Shown here: positions 1-12,204 of the stretch, piece after piece | How the letters are laid out: every line of letters starts with the position of its first letter | Numbering within the stretch: the first letter of the stretch is position 1 | Origin: Limnanthes douglasii subsp. nivea | Lineage: Eukaryota > Streptophyta > Magnoliopsida > Brassicales > Limnanthaceae | Direction: 5' to 3' | Length of the DNA stretch: 64,000 nucleotides | NCBI GenBank assembly: GCA_036936605.1 | Contig: JAUPFV010000002.1 | Coordinates: 252,361,305-252,425,304, forward strand | Made by a program: the position numbers and the translations under genes | Notes under the pieces: model-generated | What the model saw: the letters and a program-made list of their open reading frames with translations, nothing else | What the model was told of the DNA's origin: nothing | Databases searched by the model: none

Positions 1-1420
1 GAGTGGTTAGTTGGAAATCCAGTGTTCAGAAAATTGTTGTCTTTCATTTATCAAAGCTGAATATTTGATTGATATCGAAGCAATGAAAAAAAATCACATG
101 GTTTAAAACTTAAAAGGCTTGCTAAGTGAGATACCTAGTAAATATCTATAAAGAATATTGTTGTGTGAAAATACAAGTTCTCTTCACTTGATTAAGAATA
201 TGAAGTTCCGTGGACGAACTAAGCACTTAAAATTTCAAATTTCACTTCATACGAGATATGATGGAGATAAAGCAAGTGAAAATTGCAAGTGAAGAAACAA
301 ATTATGATTATCTGACGAATGTATACAAGATTCAAAATTATACATATTGTATGAGACTTGTATAGGTTTTGAGGTAGGTTTTCTGAGTGTCTCCGGTAAA
401 AAATAGTTCAGACATTAACCAATGGATACTGAAATTACTATAAGCCTATGTAGAAATTTTTTAGTGTAGGCTCAATTTGATTCGGTATAAATCAAGGATT
501 TTCGGGTTCCGAATAGGAATCATGTATTATGAGCCAAAATAAATTGAATATCTTCGAATCAATATAAGACTTTGATGATTCCAAACTAAGCTTTACTCAA
601 TCTCGTAATTCTAGATAAGGTATAACAAGGGGATTGTGTAACGTATGAGGTTTGACTGTTATTGGGTACTTTTGATTTGTGTGGAACTAGGTTTCTATAT
701 ATTATGGTGGACCTTTACGAGTGTAATAACTATATTTTTTGATTAATGCATGATTGATATGGACATACTTTATTGGTGTTATGTGTAGTATAAACGACAA
801 TAATGTGACGTTATTTTCCAATAACTGTCTAACAAGTTAGTATAACAATTGTTTTGTATCGTAAATGTGGCATGTATTACACCTCATTATTGGTTTTGTA
901 TATTTTATATTTCAGAGATGAAGAATTTGTTGTGTAGGTAAGTTTTGGAAGAGAAGAACAATTAGCGCTTCTTATAAGAGAAATGCTAAGAGAAGCACGG
1001 CGACTGAGAGATCCCTTCGTAAGTTTATACTTTGTTTTGAGAAACTTAGTAATAGAGCATGATAGCGAATGTTAATTATTTTTATAGATTACTTCTAATC
1101 GTTCATCTATAAAAATCAGTATTATGTTGTTTTTGGTTGTATGATGTCTCTAGTACCCAAACTACGTTGAATATTTTGTTATGCCTTTGATTTTTTTATG
1201 CTCTCTTTGTTCATTTCTTCATTTGTGAGTAAATCATCGAATGAGTGTTACTATCATCACCTGAGTCAGTTCGACTAAACTGTAATCCCTCATAATATAT
1301 TATGATTTCCCAAAAAATGGTGCAGCGAGCATAATATATGTGAACATTTTAAAGGACAAAGATCGTTTCAGATCATTAGATTAAGGATTGAGATCTCACT
1401 AGAAAATCAAAGACAATCAT
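1..1420. other. No recognisable gene
   Basis: AT-rich sequence. No reading frame or conserved domain could be followed on either strand. A short stretch near 940-1020 looks compositionally like an exon (richer in G and C, ending in a GT), but I could not connect it to any protein family. A weak match to a copia primer-binding site (tggtgcagcgagca) lies near 1318-1335, just before the gag fragment below. Confidence 0.4.
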
Positions 1421-1436
1421 AAAGGTGAGTCATATA

Positions 1437-1600
1437 AAGTTTGATATTGATAAATTTACTGGATATAATAATTTTAATTTGTGGATCATTAAACTCATTG
1501 TACGAAGCGAATTTATATTGTAATGGTTAAATATGTTTGTAATGGAGATTGATATGAAGAAGTATTCTGATGTGTTCTCAAATTCTCATAATTATCTTCA
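1437..1600 (+). pseudogene. Ty1/copia gag N-terminal fragment
   Basis: Translation in one frame gives KFDIDKFTGYNNFNLW, followed after a few residues by a stop. This matches the conserved start of copia gag polyproteins (K-F-x-x-x-F-x-G-x-N-x-x-x-W). The similarity fades after about 50 codons, so only the beginning of gag is left. No LTR or pol was found with it. It is a non-coding relic. The call rests on one motif, so confidence is moderate. Confidence 0.45.
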
Positions 1601-1894
1601 TTTTGATGGATCTTATGAACAACCCCAAGTAACCTATAAATTTTTTATTAATGAACTTTCAACTTATGAACAACCCCAAGGTAACCCTAAATTGCTTAAT
1701 CCTTGAAACAATGCATCATTCAACTTAAAAATCTTTTTTTATTCACGCCAATGAGTTTCTAAGGTTCGACCTAGTATTTAAGATTGGGTTCTTTAAACTA
1801 TAATAAATTGGGTTAATAAATATTATAATTTAATTTCTTAGTATAAAAAACTCTCAATCTCAACTTTTAATATACCAATTTAGTATATATAATA

Positions 1895-1955
1895 ATATGT
1901 AACATATTAATAGCCGCCCAACATCAAATATTTACCAATAACCACTAATGTTTGA
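1895..1955 (+). repeat. Inverted-similarity arm, left (possible TIR)
   Basis: This stretch resembles, in reverse complement, the stretch at 13786-13835. Shared blocks include tattaata, a ccca core and taaccac. Similarity stops abruptly outside the pair. It could be the terminal inverted repeat of a large, decayed DNA transposon (MULE-like) of about 12 kb. No transposase was seen between the arms, so this is tentative. Confidence 0.25.
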
Positions 1956-2109
1956 TAAAACACATATAACCATATACTTTTAAAACTAAAATACCAATAA
2001 CCACATGGACTTTCTATTAATGCCTAACGTACCCCTTAACCATTTAAAAAAATATATTATATCTCTCAAATCATAGATCTAAAAAAAATTAAAAATACCA
2101 CTGTTTTTG

Positions 2110-2760
2110 TTTTTTAGGACGAACAAAACTAAATTTATTTTTATTTTTTTAGTTGCGGAATTAAATGTAATTTAGTTGCAAAATAAGTCTTGAAAAAATA
2201 ATTGTGTTGGAGTGGCGTAATTAGGTATAATTTGGTTACGAAAATGCAAATATGTTCAAATTATAGAATAACATGTAATTTGGTTGGAAAAAATTAAATG
2301 TCAAGTTGTCCAATTACATTCAAATGATTTAAGTAAATAAGATGAAATTAGCCGCGTAAATAGGACTTTGGTTGCTAAATAAGACTGAATGCGTGAAAAA
2401 CAAGAAACAAGGTTTTGTGAAAATAAGTATTAAATGGGTATGAAACAATTAACTTTTATGTAGTTGCAAATATATGTGCATTTTTTGTGTTGATTTTTTT
2501 AAATAAAAAGAAAATAAAACGTGTTCTAGTACATAAATACGTGTAATTTAGTGCAAAAAACAATTATGTTCCGTTGCGGAATTATGTGCATATGGGTTGC
2601 GTAAATATGAAAAAATTGTTGCGTAAATAGGAATTTGGTTGCAAAATAAATCTAGAAAAAACAAATGTGTTCCAGTTGCGTAATTAGGTGTAATTTAGTT
2701 ACTAAAAAACAATTGTGTTCAAGTTGCATAATTAAGTGTATTTTGATTCCGTAAATAAGA
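2110..2760 (+). repeat. Degenerate tandem motif block (gttgcgtaaatagg type)
   Basis: A motif of roughly 60-80 bp recurs imperfectly at least six times. Its core reads like gttgcgtaaatagg, then tttggttgcaaaataa, then a run of A and tgtgttc. Copies sit near 2155, 2210, 2350, 2575, 2615 and 2675. Similar cores recur at 10960-11050, 12500-12560 and 12970-13340 in the same orientation and I saw none elsewhere in the window. This may be the subterminal repeat of a non-autonomous transposon. No coding potential. Confidence 0.5.
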
Positions 2761-3580
2761 AAAACAAATTTTCTAAAAATATCGCTCATGAATATCGTTT
2801 TGTTCATCTTTATAAATAGAAATACATGTGTTTTTATATTTTTTAGTTAAAGTGTGTAACATATGGAGTTTTGATAGTTGAAGATAACTAATTGTTAGGG
2901 TTGTACATGTTTTGTGTCTTCAAAGGTATTCTTGAAAGTATTGATATTGCATGTGATTTTTGATAAAGTTCAAAATTCATGTGGTTATCAATACTTTTAA
3001 TTTATTGAATGTGGTTATGGATAAATATCCTTATAATAATAGTCATAATAATGTTCTCTTACTATCCACAAAGTTAAATTTTATCTTATACCACAACTAT
3101 AAAATTTCAAAATTAATATTGTATAAAAATATTTTAAATATAAAACACTTACACTAAAATAAATTTAGTTTAAATTCTTTTTGTAAAAAAAAATAATTTT
3201 TGAAATTAATAGTTTTATATTTTATGGATGAATATTAAGAAAATAAGAGATTACGGTTAGAAAAATAGTGAAAAATATTTTATAATCATTTTACTAAGAA
3301 AATAACAATATCATTTTCACATAAAAAAATTATAATTTTTAAAAAATAACAATCATATTAATAAAAATGTTTTTTATTAATATTTTTACAAATTAAAATA
3401 TAATATTTACAATCAAATCTAATAATTGTTTTAATAAAAAATATAAAATTACTAAATTTGATAATTTTATTTTCTTATAAGTATTTTATATATGGTTAAT
3501 TTCATATAGAATTATGATATTTTATGTTTTTATATCATATAATTATTTTTTTATTTAAATAATTTACATCATGTTAGGGA
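2761..3580. other. AT-rich, nothing recognised
   Basis: Very AT-rich non-coding sequence. The only open frame over 60 codons starts with TTG and is low-complexity (I, N, L, Y), as expected by chance at this composition. Confidence 0.5.
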
Positions 3581-4503
3581 AATCAATAAGATCCGAACTA
3601 GTTGAGATATAAGCCTAACAAAAATCAAATATATGGAAGCTTAGTCACGTAAGCCCAAAAATGGCCGGATAAGGTGAACACTTGTCGTGAAGATGTGGGA
3701 GATAATGAGATTTTTGGTTTGTTACCATTTTTAAGCACAAAGTTAACAAGAATGACCAATAAGTAAATGAAACAGATAACAATAGATTTAATGTGGCGCG
3801 AATCGGGAAGAAGTTATACATCCACGGATTACAGGTATAATATATATGAGATTACAAGAAGACTCATTAAATATTAAACACTCAACCACTCATCTTTTGT
3901 TACAAAACACTCTCAACTTACAAAAAGAATTATAGATCTCAGATTATTTGTCAAGTGTTAATCGTATATTTCACTACACTCTCTAAACAAAACAAGACTA
4001 AAAAATTTCTCTCACTAGATCTTCTTCAAGTCCTTCTTACGCATGCGCAAAGCTTCAATCTTCTCCTTCACTTTATATAGTCTTAATGATGAGGAACAAA
4101 GCACATCTGACTCATACTAACATTTTGGCATGTACATATCTTACCCAACCAGCAAAGGAAATGTTTCTCGCCACATTGACACGTACGATTGTTAAGTAGT
4201 GGCCCATTATTTGGTAAATGTTGTCGAGGAGAGCATGTTTGTACTTCTTGTATACTCTTCAAATGCACGCTCCAGATTAATCCTCGTTAATTAACGATAT
4301 AGACATTTTGTCCATTCTGAATCTTCTCATACAAGTGATCTTGTTCATTCCAAGAATATAAAAGCATATGCATAAGCTTCAGCCACCAACTACTACACCT
4401 TCGATCCAAATGAATTACATGCACCTTCGGCTCAACATTAACTCAAAATATGTTTGTCTTGGACAATACTCCATTCAGAGGTTCTTGTAGACATCTCTAC
4501 ACC
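3581..4503. other. Intergenic; LTR-like motif only
   Basis: No gene could be supported. Around 3790-3830 the string tttaatgtggcgcgaatcgg followed by acatccacgg resembles a motif pair common in plant LTR retrotransposon ends (acgtggttcgg ... tacgtccacgg). This block may therefore be a decayed LTR on the minus strand. A cysteine-rich minus-strand frame at 4083-4268 has no recognisable family and is probably chance. Confidence 0.3.
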
Positions 4504-4670
4504 TAAATCCAGTTGAGCATCCAACCACATAGAGAATCAACAATTACAAATCCTTAAGTCTCAGCTTACTCAAATCTTCGTTCTATAAATCCAGTTGAGC
4601 ATCCAACCACATAGAGAATCAACAATTAGAAATCATTAAGTCTCGGTTTACTCAAATCTTCGTTCTATAA
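4504..4670 (+). repeat. 82-bp tandem duplication (2 copies)
   Basis: The segment starting taaatccagttgagcatcc at 4504 is repeated from 4586 with only a few mismatches (for example ttacaaatcc versus ttagaaatca). The copies are adjacent, so this is a fairly recent local tandem duplication. No gene lies in it. Confidence 0.85.
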
Positions 4671-5862
4671 AGTCTGTCTGAACTACAACAATAACATTTC
4701 TCCAACTTTAATACTTAGTTTCAGCTTTCGACACCTAGTTCCACCTTCAGTCCTTAGGTCCAGGTTTCGACATTTAATCTGAGTCTCAACATACAACTTC
4801 AACTCTAAATTTCAGTATAAGACACTAAATTACATCTTCAGCCCAAAGTTACAACTTTCGACAGTGATTTTACTGTCGTCGCTTTGAACCTATATTTAAC
4901 AATCAATTACTCATAAAATATTGACAATTTATTATATAAAAAATTAATACGATTAAATCGTTGAAATATAGTCAAATTTTAATATGAAAAATAACAAATA
5001 TATTTTAGGTTTATTTTTTACAATGAAATTAATTCGATTAAATTGTTGAAATAAAATCAAATTTTAATACGATAAATATATAATATATTTTTAACGTTTA
5101 TTTTTTACAAAGTTACGGCATTTAATCTAAATATTTCAAATTGTTCAAAAACTTTCAGTCTTATGATTGCTATTCAAATTCGGCTCAACACTTTATACCC
5201 CGTTCAAACTAAATATAAATATTTAGTCGTGAGAATGGACACAGCTTTCCATGCCAGAGAAAACTTCTGAACACACGCGCGGGAATATGAAAATCTGTTT
5301 GGATTTCTGAATGTCCGAAATTCAAACTGTTTCTTTATAGGAAAAATATTAAAATACGGAGTTAAACGAAGAACCAGGGCATCGTCATAAAATGGCAGTG
5401 GCATCAAAACTTTCAACTCTTTCTAGACACAGAACATGGACAAGCATGCAGTTTGTTACCCAAGTCAAACAATTATGAATCAAACAATTCCACTTTTGAC
5501 TACAAGAAAACTTGTAAATTTATGTCAAGAGTGATAACTTTACTTTGACGTATACATCGAGAAAAATATTCATGGTTTGTAAACTTAGGCTAGAATGAAG
5601 TTTGATTTATTCTATTTTTATAGATTTTAAATTATAATTAAACTAATTTTGACAGTAATTTTCTAAAAAAATAAAAAGAATGTTATTATTGATAAAAATA
5701 TATAATTAATATAAAAAATTTGTTATTTAATATAACACGGGCATTCGTCTAATAATCAAATTCACAAATAAACACGTATGTTGGAATATATTTCAATTTA
5801 ACAATGCGATGACAAATAAATATATAATATGTCCGACTAGCAAAATTATGTATGTGAGTTGA
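4671..5862. other. Intergenic, nothing recognised
   Basis: The first 200 bases are pyrimidine-biased, with loosely repeated ttcgac, cttcag and tttcagc words. The rest is AT-rich. The minus-strand open frame at 5204-5416 shows no domain and no family resemblance. Confidence 0.4.
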
Positions 5863-6320
5863 TTAGTAAAATGAGACAAAAAAAAATAGTTGTAGATACT
5901 TCAAAACATATGCAAAAGCGAATGTTGACAATAAAACTTTTTTGAGTAAATATGATAATAAGTAAAAGTTAATTGGAATATGAGAATTTTGTATCATGGA
6001 ATCTCTAGCGAATGTTAGAGAAAATACGTCGTGAAATCGTTGAAACAAACGATGAAGTGTACATGATTTTTTTTTTGCATTTCTCTCAATCCAAAGGTGG
6101 TATACCAGAGCACAAAATCCAGAGTGTTAGAGATGACCATGTTTAGAAGATGAGGGGACCAAACTCTGGTCACTTGTAGCGAGAAGGCCAGTCAACAATA
6201 GAAAGAGGAAATCGAACTTTCGCACGTACTGCCTTTGAAATAAGACGGGAAAATTGACACTCCACTAACATTGGTTCAAAAATATTGTTGCATAAAACAT
6301 AGTATGCAACTGTGTTCTAA
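5863..6320 (-). pseudogene. LINE (L1-type) ORF2 3' end, zf-RVT remnant
   Basis: Read on the minus strand, broken frames give blocks typical of the C-terminal end of plant LINE reverse transcriptase proteins. One block is MLVECQFSRLISKAVRAK, resembling the HLFFxCxFSxxxW zinc-finger zone. After frame changes comes ALVYHLWIERNAKK, the YxIWxERNxR motif that closes most plant L1 ORF2 proteins. Both blocks occur in the expected order about 200 bases apart. Several stops and shifts make it non-functional. The rest of ORF2 is absent, as is usual for 5'-truncated LINE copies. Confidence 0.7.
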
Positions 6321-6394
6321 TCCTACATGATGATTTCGTCTTTAGTAGAGAGTTTCCTTTGGATCGTCAACCAAACCATAAAGGAATGTCTAAG

Positions 6395-6629
6395 TGTTAA
6401 AATTTAAAAGTTTTATTTTATATTTATTTTCATACATAAGTATTTAGTTGGTTAGACCAAGTATTTATATGTATTAACGTTCATTGAAAGCTATTTATTA
6501 AGTTAGACCAAAAAATTTAGGAATTCCGTATAAAGCCTATTTAAAGAGTGTCTCTTTTATTAATATATCAACGTAGACAATTTTGTTTTTCTCAATTTTC
6601 TCTCTCTCAATTTTATGCTTGAGCTAACA
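6395..6629 (+). mobile_element. Ty1/copia 5' LTR
   Basis: The unit begins TGTTA and ends TAACA, the short inverted ends expected of an LTR (235 bp). It contains a TATA-like tataaagcc, and a CT-rich leader before its end. A tRNA-iMet primer-binding site follows at once, and copia gag begins about 40 bases downstream. No matching 3' LTR was found at the other end of the element. Confidence 0.75.
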
Positions 6630-6650
6630 GTGATATCAGAGCTAGGTTTT
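6630..6650 (+). other. Primer-binding site (initiator tRNA-Met type)
   Basis: tgatatcagagctaggttt is one base off the standard plant copia site tggtatcagagc, which pairs with the 3' end of initiator tRNA-Met. It directly follows the LTR end, fixing the orientation of this element as plus. Confidence 0.8.
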
Positions 6651-6670
6651 GTAAAAAAAATTAAATCATA

Positions 6671-9473
6671 ATGGCTTCTGACAGTTTCGTATAACCATCC
6701 ATTCTACGATTTGATGGCCACTATGATCATTGGAGCACGTTTATGAAGAATTTCTTTACGTCCAAATAGTATTGGACGGTTGTTGCGGAATTAGCAAAAG
6801 GTGTTGTGTTGAGGGATGTGGAGAAAACAGAGTTGGAAGCGAGACAACTAAAATATTTGAAGGCAAAAAATTATATTTTCAGGCAATTACTCGACCCATC
6901 TTGGAAACAATTCCTAGCAAAGAAACTTCTAAAGATATTGGTATTCTAGAAATAAAAAATACCAAGCCTCTCCTAGAGTGAAGCGTGCACAACTTCAAGC
7001 TTTGAGAAGATATTTTGAGACTCTATAAATGAAGGATGAAGTATATGTTACCAGCTATTGTGCTAGGACTATGAAAATCAACAATAAAAACAATTTAATG
7101 GTGAGAAGATGGGAGATGTCACAATTATGGATAGAATACTACCTTCCCTGACACCAAATTTTGATTATGTCATGTGTTCAATTGAAGAATCCAAAGACAT
7201 AAATGCATTCTCTCTTGATAAACTACAAAGCTCCTTGTTGGTCCATGAACATAAGATAAACCGAAGTTCAACTTCGGATGAGTAAGTTGTGAAGGCTTCT
7301 ATGTCTATTCATTTCTCAAACTCTAGAGAAAGGGGTAGAGGTATAGGTAGAGGAAGGGAAGCTCAAGGATATATGCATAGCGACAGGTACTCCAAACCCA
7401 ATGGTGATAAATTTTCAGGAAGAGGCAGATGAAGGCATCAATATATTGAAAACTCAAAGATATAATGTTTTAGATGTCATAAATATGGTCATTATTGTTT
7501 TGAATGTTATACTGAGCTGCCTAAGGACAAAGAAAAGGAAGAGTAATCAAATTTTGCTGAAAATAAGAAAGTAGAAACTTTATTGATGACTATTGAAGCC
7601 ACTCAGCAATCTGAGTCTCATGTTTGGTATCTTGATACAGTTTGAAGTGACCACATGTATGGAAGGAAGTCTTCTTTTTCTTATTTAAATGAAATATTTC
7701 ATTCTACAATAAGTTTTGGTGATTTTTCTACTGTGATGGGGATGGGAAAGGGTAATATTAAGATCAGAACCAAGAATGGTTTTATGGAAATGATCTCTAA
7801 TATTTTTTACGTTCTCGACTTGTAATTTTTTTAAAGTATTGGTCGATTGCTAGAAAAGGGTTATGTAATCACTATTCAAAATGGTGTTTGTGAGATTTAT
7901 GATCCTACTAGAGAAGTTATTGTTGTTGTGTAGATGAGCTCAAACATGTTGTTTCCTTTAAATATTGAAAGGGTACAAACTTGTTTGGTAGCTCAAGTAT
8001 AAGATCCTTCGTGGTTGTGGCATTTTTAAATGGTCATTTGAGTTTTGGTGGTTTGAAGATTCTTCAACGTAAGAATATGGTCACAAGTCTTTCTCATATT
8101 AGTATTCCAACCCAAGTTTATGAGGAATGTGTTGTTAGAAAACAACAATGTTCTTAATTTAACCAAGGGAAGTCATGACGAGCAAAAAGAGTTTTAGAGC
8201 TAATTTATTCTGATATTTGTGACCCGATAACACCCATTTCTAACGGAGGTAAAAGATACTTAATTACCTTCACTTATGATTATACTCGAAAAACTTGGGT
8301 TTATCTTTTACATAAAAAATCAAAAGCTCCTTGTGCATTTAAAAGCTTCAAGGCTCGTGTGGAGAATGAAACATGAAAGACCATTAAGACCCTTCGAACA
8401 GATCGTGATGGAGAATATTACTCAACAGAATTTTTTTTTGTGCTATCATGGCATTCGAGAAGAGTTAAAAGCAGCTTATACACCACAACAAAATGATGTA
8501 TCATAGAGGAAAAATAGAACCATCCTCAATATAGTGAGAAACTTGTTGGCAAGAGGGAGAATTCCAAAATATTTTTGGTTTGAGGTAGTAAATTGGAGTA
8601 TTCATATCTTAAACGGAATCCCTACAAATGCTATTCAAAATATGATGCCATAGGAGGCTTAGAATGGAAGAAAAATACCTAACGTTTTAGAATTTTTGGC
8701 TGCATTGCTAATGCGCATATCCCAAATGAGAGAAGGAAGAAACTTGACGATAAATGGGAAAATATGTTTTTCTTTGTGTTAATGAAACATCCAAAACTTA
8801 TAAATTATTTAATTTGTTAACTCATAAAATTGTGACAAAGCGAGATATTATATTTGATGAAGAAAACACTTAGGATTGGAATGGAAGGAATTTACTTAAA
8901 TTCTTTTCTTTGACAACGATTCTGAAAACGAACCAACTCTGACAACCTTTATGCCTGGAAATTCATCATACGCAACTCCGATAGCTGCTGAAAGTTTACC
9001 AATAGTAGTCGAACCTAAAGATAAAGCAACAGAACCTAATGATGTAGCAACTCGAACTGATCCCCGCATTCAAAAAAACACTGCATGGATAGAAGACTAT
9101 GAGGAAACTGTATTTGATGATCTAGTCATTCAATTTACTTTATTTTCATATTGTGATCCTACAACCTTTGATAGTGCTGTCAACGAAGAAAAATAGAGGA
9201 AGGGGATGAATGATAAAATTAATTTCATTGAAAAAAATGATACTTGAGAGCTGATTGATCTTCCATAATGGCACATAACCATTGATGTAAAGCAAGTCTT
9301 CAAAACAAAACAAAAATAAAATAAAATGGTGATGTTGAAAATTATAAGGTGTGTTTGGTAGCTAAGGGATATAAGAAATAATATGAGATTAAAACCTGCA
9401 TTCTAAGCGATACGATGGGTGTAGAGTGAAGAGTGAGGTGAAATGCATTCCGTGGATCAAGTTTAAGGGAGAG
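6671..9473 (+). pseudogene. Ty1/copia gag-pol remnant, internally deleted
   Basis: Gag starts at an ATG near 6671 (MASDSF, then an in-frame stop, then LRFDGHYDHW). In order follow a zinc knuckle, CFRCHKYGHYCFEC (about 7468-7510); a protease block WYLDT followed by a stop and SDHM (about 7625); the pre-integrase and integrase region (about 8010-8520, with ayTPQQNDVS near 8480); a linker; and the start of reverse transcriptase (WHITIDVKQVFKTK, about 9270). The frame then passes directly, near 9390, to residues resembling the C-terminal end of the copia RNase H region and a purine-rich tract, aagggagagtg. Nearly all of RT and RNase H is therefore missing. Many stops and frameshifts show it is dead. 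Confidence 0.8.
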
Positions 9474-9662
9474 TGATAAAAGTGAGTAAACGTGGTCCTT
9501 TATCCCACGTCTTTAGACTTAAATAATATACAATATATAAGTGAATGAAATATCTTAAATAATGTGATGCCTTTTGGGAGTGCACCAAAGAGCAAAACCG
9601 TGCGGGCCTTCAAACCAAAAACGGACAATATCACATTAGTTGGTGAGATATATATTCAAACA
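9474..9662 (+). mobile_element. Short LTR-like unit followed by a primer-binding site
   Basis: It begins TGATAAAAG right after a purine-rich tract and ends CA right before tggtatcagagc (9663-9674), the initiator tRNA-Met primer-binding site. At 189 bp it is short, as in TRIM-type elements. Its sequence differs from the LTR at 6395, so it belongs to another family. No internal coding region or second LTR was found after it. Confidence 0.5.
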
Positions 9663-9738
9663 TGGTATCAGAGCAAGTCACATTAGTTGAGATATTTCAT
9701 TCACTTACATATTATATATTCTTTTCGGTCTAAACGAT
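9507..9738. repeat. About 50-bp imperfect inverted repeat (fold-back)
   Basis: The left arm 9507-9555 and right arm 9690-9738 are reverse complements with few mismatches. The strongest core is taagtgaatgaaatatc against gatatttcattcactta. The loop is about 134 bases and includes the end of the LTR-like unit and its primer-binding site. A transcript would form a long hairpin. Confidence 0.75.
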
Positions 9739-10032
9739 GGAGGATAGAGGATCAAATTTATTCTTATTACTAAAGATGTTAAATTTGTTCCATTCTAGGT
9801 TTACCCAAAAAACCGGGAAGGGACGAATTATGTAAGGCGTGATATGTAATATTTATTGTGAATATATTACTCTTTTGGTTAGGTAACCAAATTTTAACAT
9901 TCTCCTTATTAGAATGTATGAGGGGACATATTGAAAAACCGAATGGACGTGAGCATGCCAGTTACAAAAAACCATTAGAGATGATATCTGAAAAGTTATA
10001 CATTTTATGTATACAAGTCTAACAGATAATAT

Positions 10033-11262
10033 TATGACCGTAACGATCTACTAAAAATAGAAAAAAAAACTAATGGTCATACCAGAGGGAAATGGAGCTA
10101 CTGTTACCTATTCCAGCTTTGTATAGCATAGCAGCATCTGAACCTATGTTGAGGATATTCTTGTAGCCCAACTAGGGGATGAACCAATTCGAAAACTCCA
10201 ATTTTTTTTGTTTTTTAATTTATCATAGTAAATCCAATCATACCAAATTGAAGTGATTTTATCATTTAGATGGATAAAAATATTAAAAAATGACCATGAT
10301 TTCAATTTTTTTAAATATTATAATATTTTTAAATAAAATATTATTTTAATAAATAACTAGTAACAACAAAACTATGAATTCGAATCAAAATCAAGAATCC
10401 TAAATCTATCATCCCAATAACAAAGTTCAAATTACCAAACTTATATGTGTATAAATTAATTAGGATAGTTTTAGATACGAGGTTTAAACATATCTTATTT
10501 TATCATAAAAGTATTTAACTGCTTTTGGAAATATATTCATATTTATATATTTATAATCCTTGCATTTGAGATTTTGATCCTTTTTAATATATTTACATTA
10601 TTTTTTTATTTGATCAATGCCGAAAAATATATATTTTATATAGTTATGAACTAATAAAAAAGTAATTTTTATTTTTTGCTATCAATTTATTTGGTATTAC
10701 ATTTTATAAATATAAATATTTATGCTAGTCTACCAATAAACTATTCAAAATCAAAACTATTTACTTATAACAATTCAAAGTTTGAGAAAGTATTGATAAC
10801 CGCTTTAAAACTAAATTATTTAGAACCATTTATACATTTTTAATATCCATCATATCCCCGGCTTGTAATTACGATCTTGATTTGTTTGTTTATTTTTTTA
10901 TTCGATCAATATGTTCTTCGATTTGAAATTAGTTAGGTTATGAAATAACAGCTTTAGTTACGTAAATAGACACTTGTTATGAATAAATACAATTGTAATT
11001 GTGGCGTGAAATTATGGTTTAATTGGTTGGCAAATTACGTTATAAATGGTTGCAGTTGTGAAATAAAAATATATAAATAAACGGTAAAAGAAAATTAGTA
11101 CTCCAAAAAGTATAGTTTGAATCATACAACTTTTATAAAAAAAATGTAGTTAAGAAATAAACTAAACATTTTATACGTTTTTGTTTGATGCACAATCTTC
11201 TTCTGTTTCACGCAAGTTCTCGTCGCAAATGGTTGTTGAATAGATTGATTTTCTTTATATGA
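10033..11262 (+). repeat. 1.2-kb tandem unit, copy 1
   Basis: Opens with gatctactaaaaatagaa and contains the marker tctgaacctatgttgaggat near 10137. It ends near the words ctcgtcgcaaatggttgttg. The same order of sequence recurs immediately downstream as copies 2 and 3. It carries no coding capacity. Its right part holds gttgcgtaaat-type motifs shared with 2110-2760. Confidence 0.75.
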
Positions 11263-11698
11263 CTGTAAAAATCTACTAAAAAATTAGATTAGAAGCAATG
11301 GTCATATCAGAAGGAAGTGGAGGTGTCGTTACCTATTTCAGATTTGTATAGCTTGGGTATCTGAACCTATGTTGAGGATCTCTATACCCCAACTAGAGGA
11401 TGAACCAATTCTGAGACTTCATTTTTTTTAAATTTATCCTAGTAAATGCAATCACACAAAATTGAAGTGATTTTATCATTTAGATGGACAAAAAAAATTA
11501 AAAAATAAGCATGATTTCAATTTTTTTATTTTAGTTTTAAATAATATAGTATTTTTAAATAAAATATAGTTCCAATATAGTAACAATAAAACTATAAATT
11601 CGAATCAACTCGGTAATCCTAAATTTATTATCTCAATAACAAAGTTCAAATTATAAAATTCATAATGATATTTTGCATTCCAATATAAAAAATACAAA

Positions 11699-11738
<40 letters not shown>

Positions 11739-12204
11739 TAATTAGAATAGTTTTAGATACAAGGTTTGTACATGTCTTATTAAGTATTTAATTGCTTTTG
11801 GAAATACATTCATATTTATATATTTATAATTTTTGCATTTGAGGATCTTTTTTAATATATTTACATTACCTTTTTATTCAATCAATGTTGAAAAATTTAT
11901 ATTTTATATATATTTATGAATTAATAAAAAATTAATTTTTATTTGTTGCTATCAATTTGTTTGGTATTACATTTTATAAATATAAATATTTATGGTAATC
12001 TACCAATAACTATTCGAAATAAAAACTATTTACTAATAACAGTTCAAAGGTGGAGAAAGTACTCATAACCGTTTTAAAACTAAATTATTTAGAACAACCT
12101 AGGCATTTTTAACATCCATCATATCCCCGACTTGTTATTACGACCTTGATTTGTTAGTTTATTTTTTATTCAATCAATATGTTTTTCGATTTGAAATCAG
12201 TTTG
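11263..12204 (+). repeat. 1.2-kb tandem unit, copy 2 (3' truncated)
   Basis: Matches copy 1 from its start (marker tctgaacctatgttgaggat near 11351) to about 12200, where it jumps into copy 3. It lacks the last 250 or so bases of the unit. It has gained a (TA)n tract at 11702-11735. Confidence 0.7.
11702..11735. repeat. (TA)n microsatellite
   Basis: About 17 uninterrupted TA dinucleotides, inside copy 2 of the 1.2-kb unit and absent from the others. Confidence 0.95.

Noticed and set aside
8951..9196. A separate small gene
   Set aside because: It falls between integrase and RT in the copia order and corresponds to the variable linker of that polyprotein.
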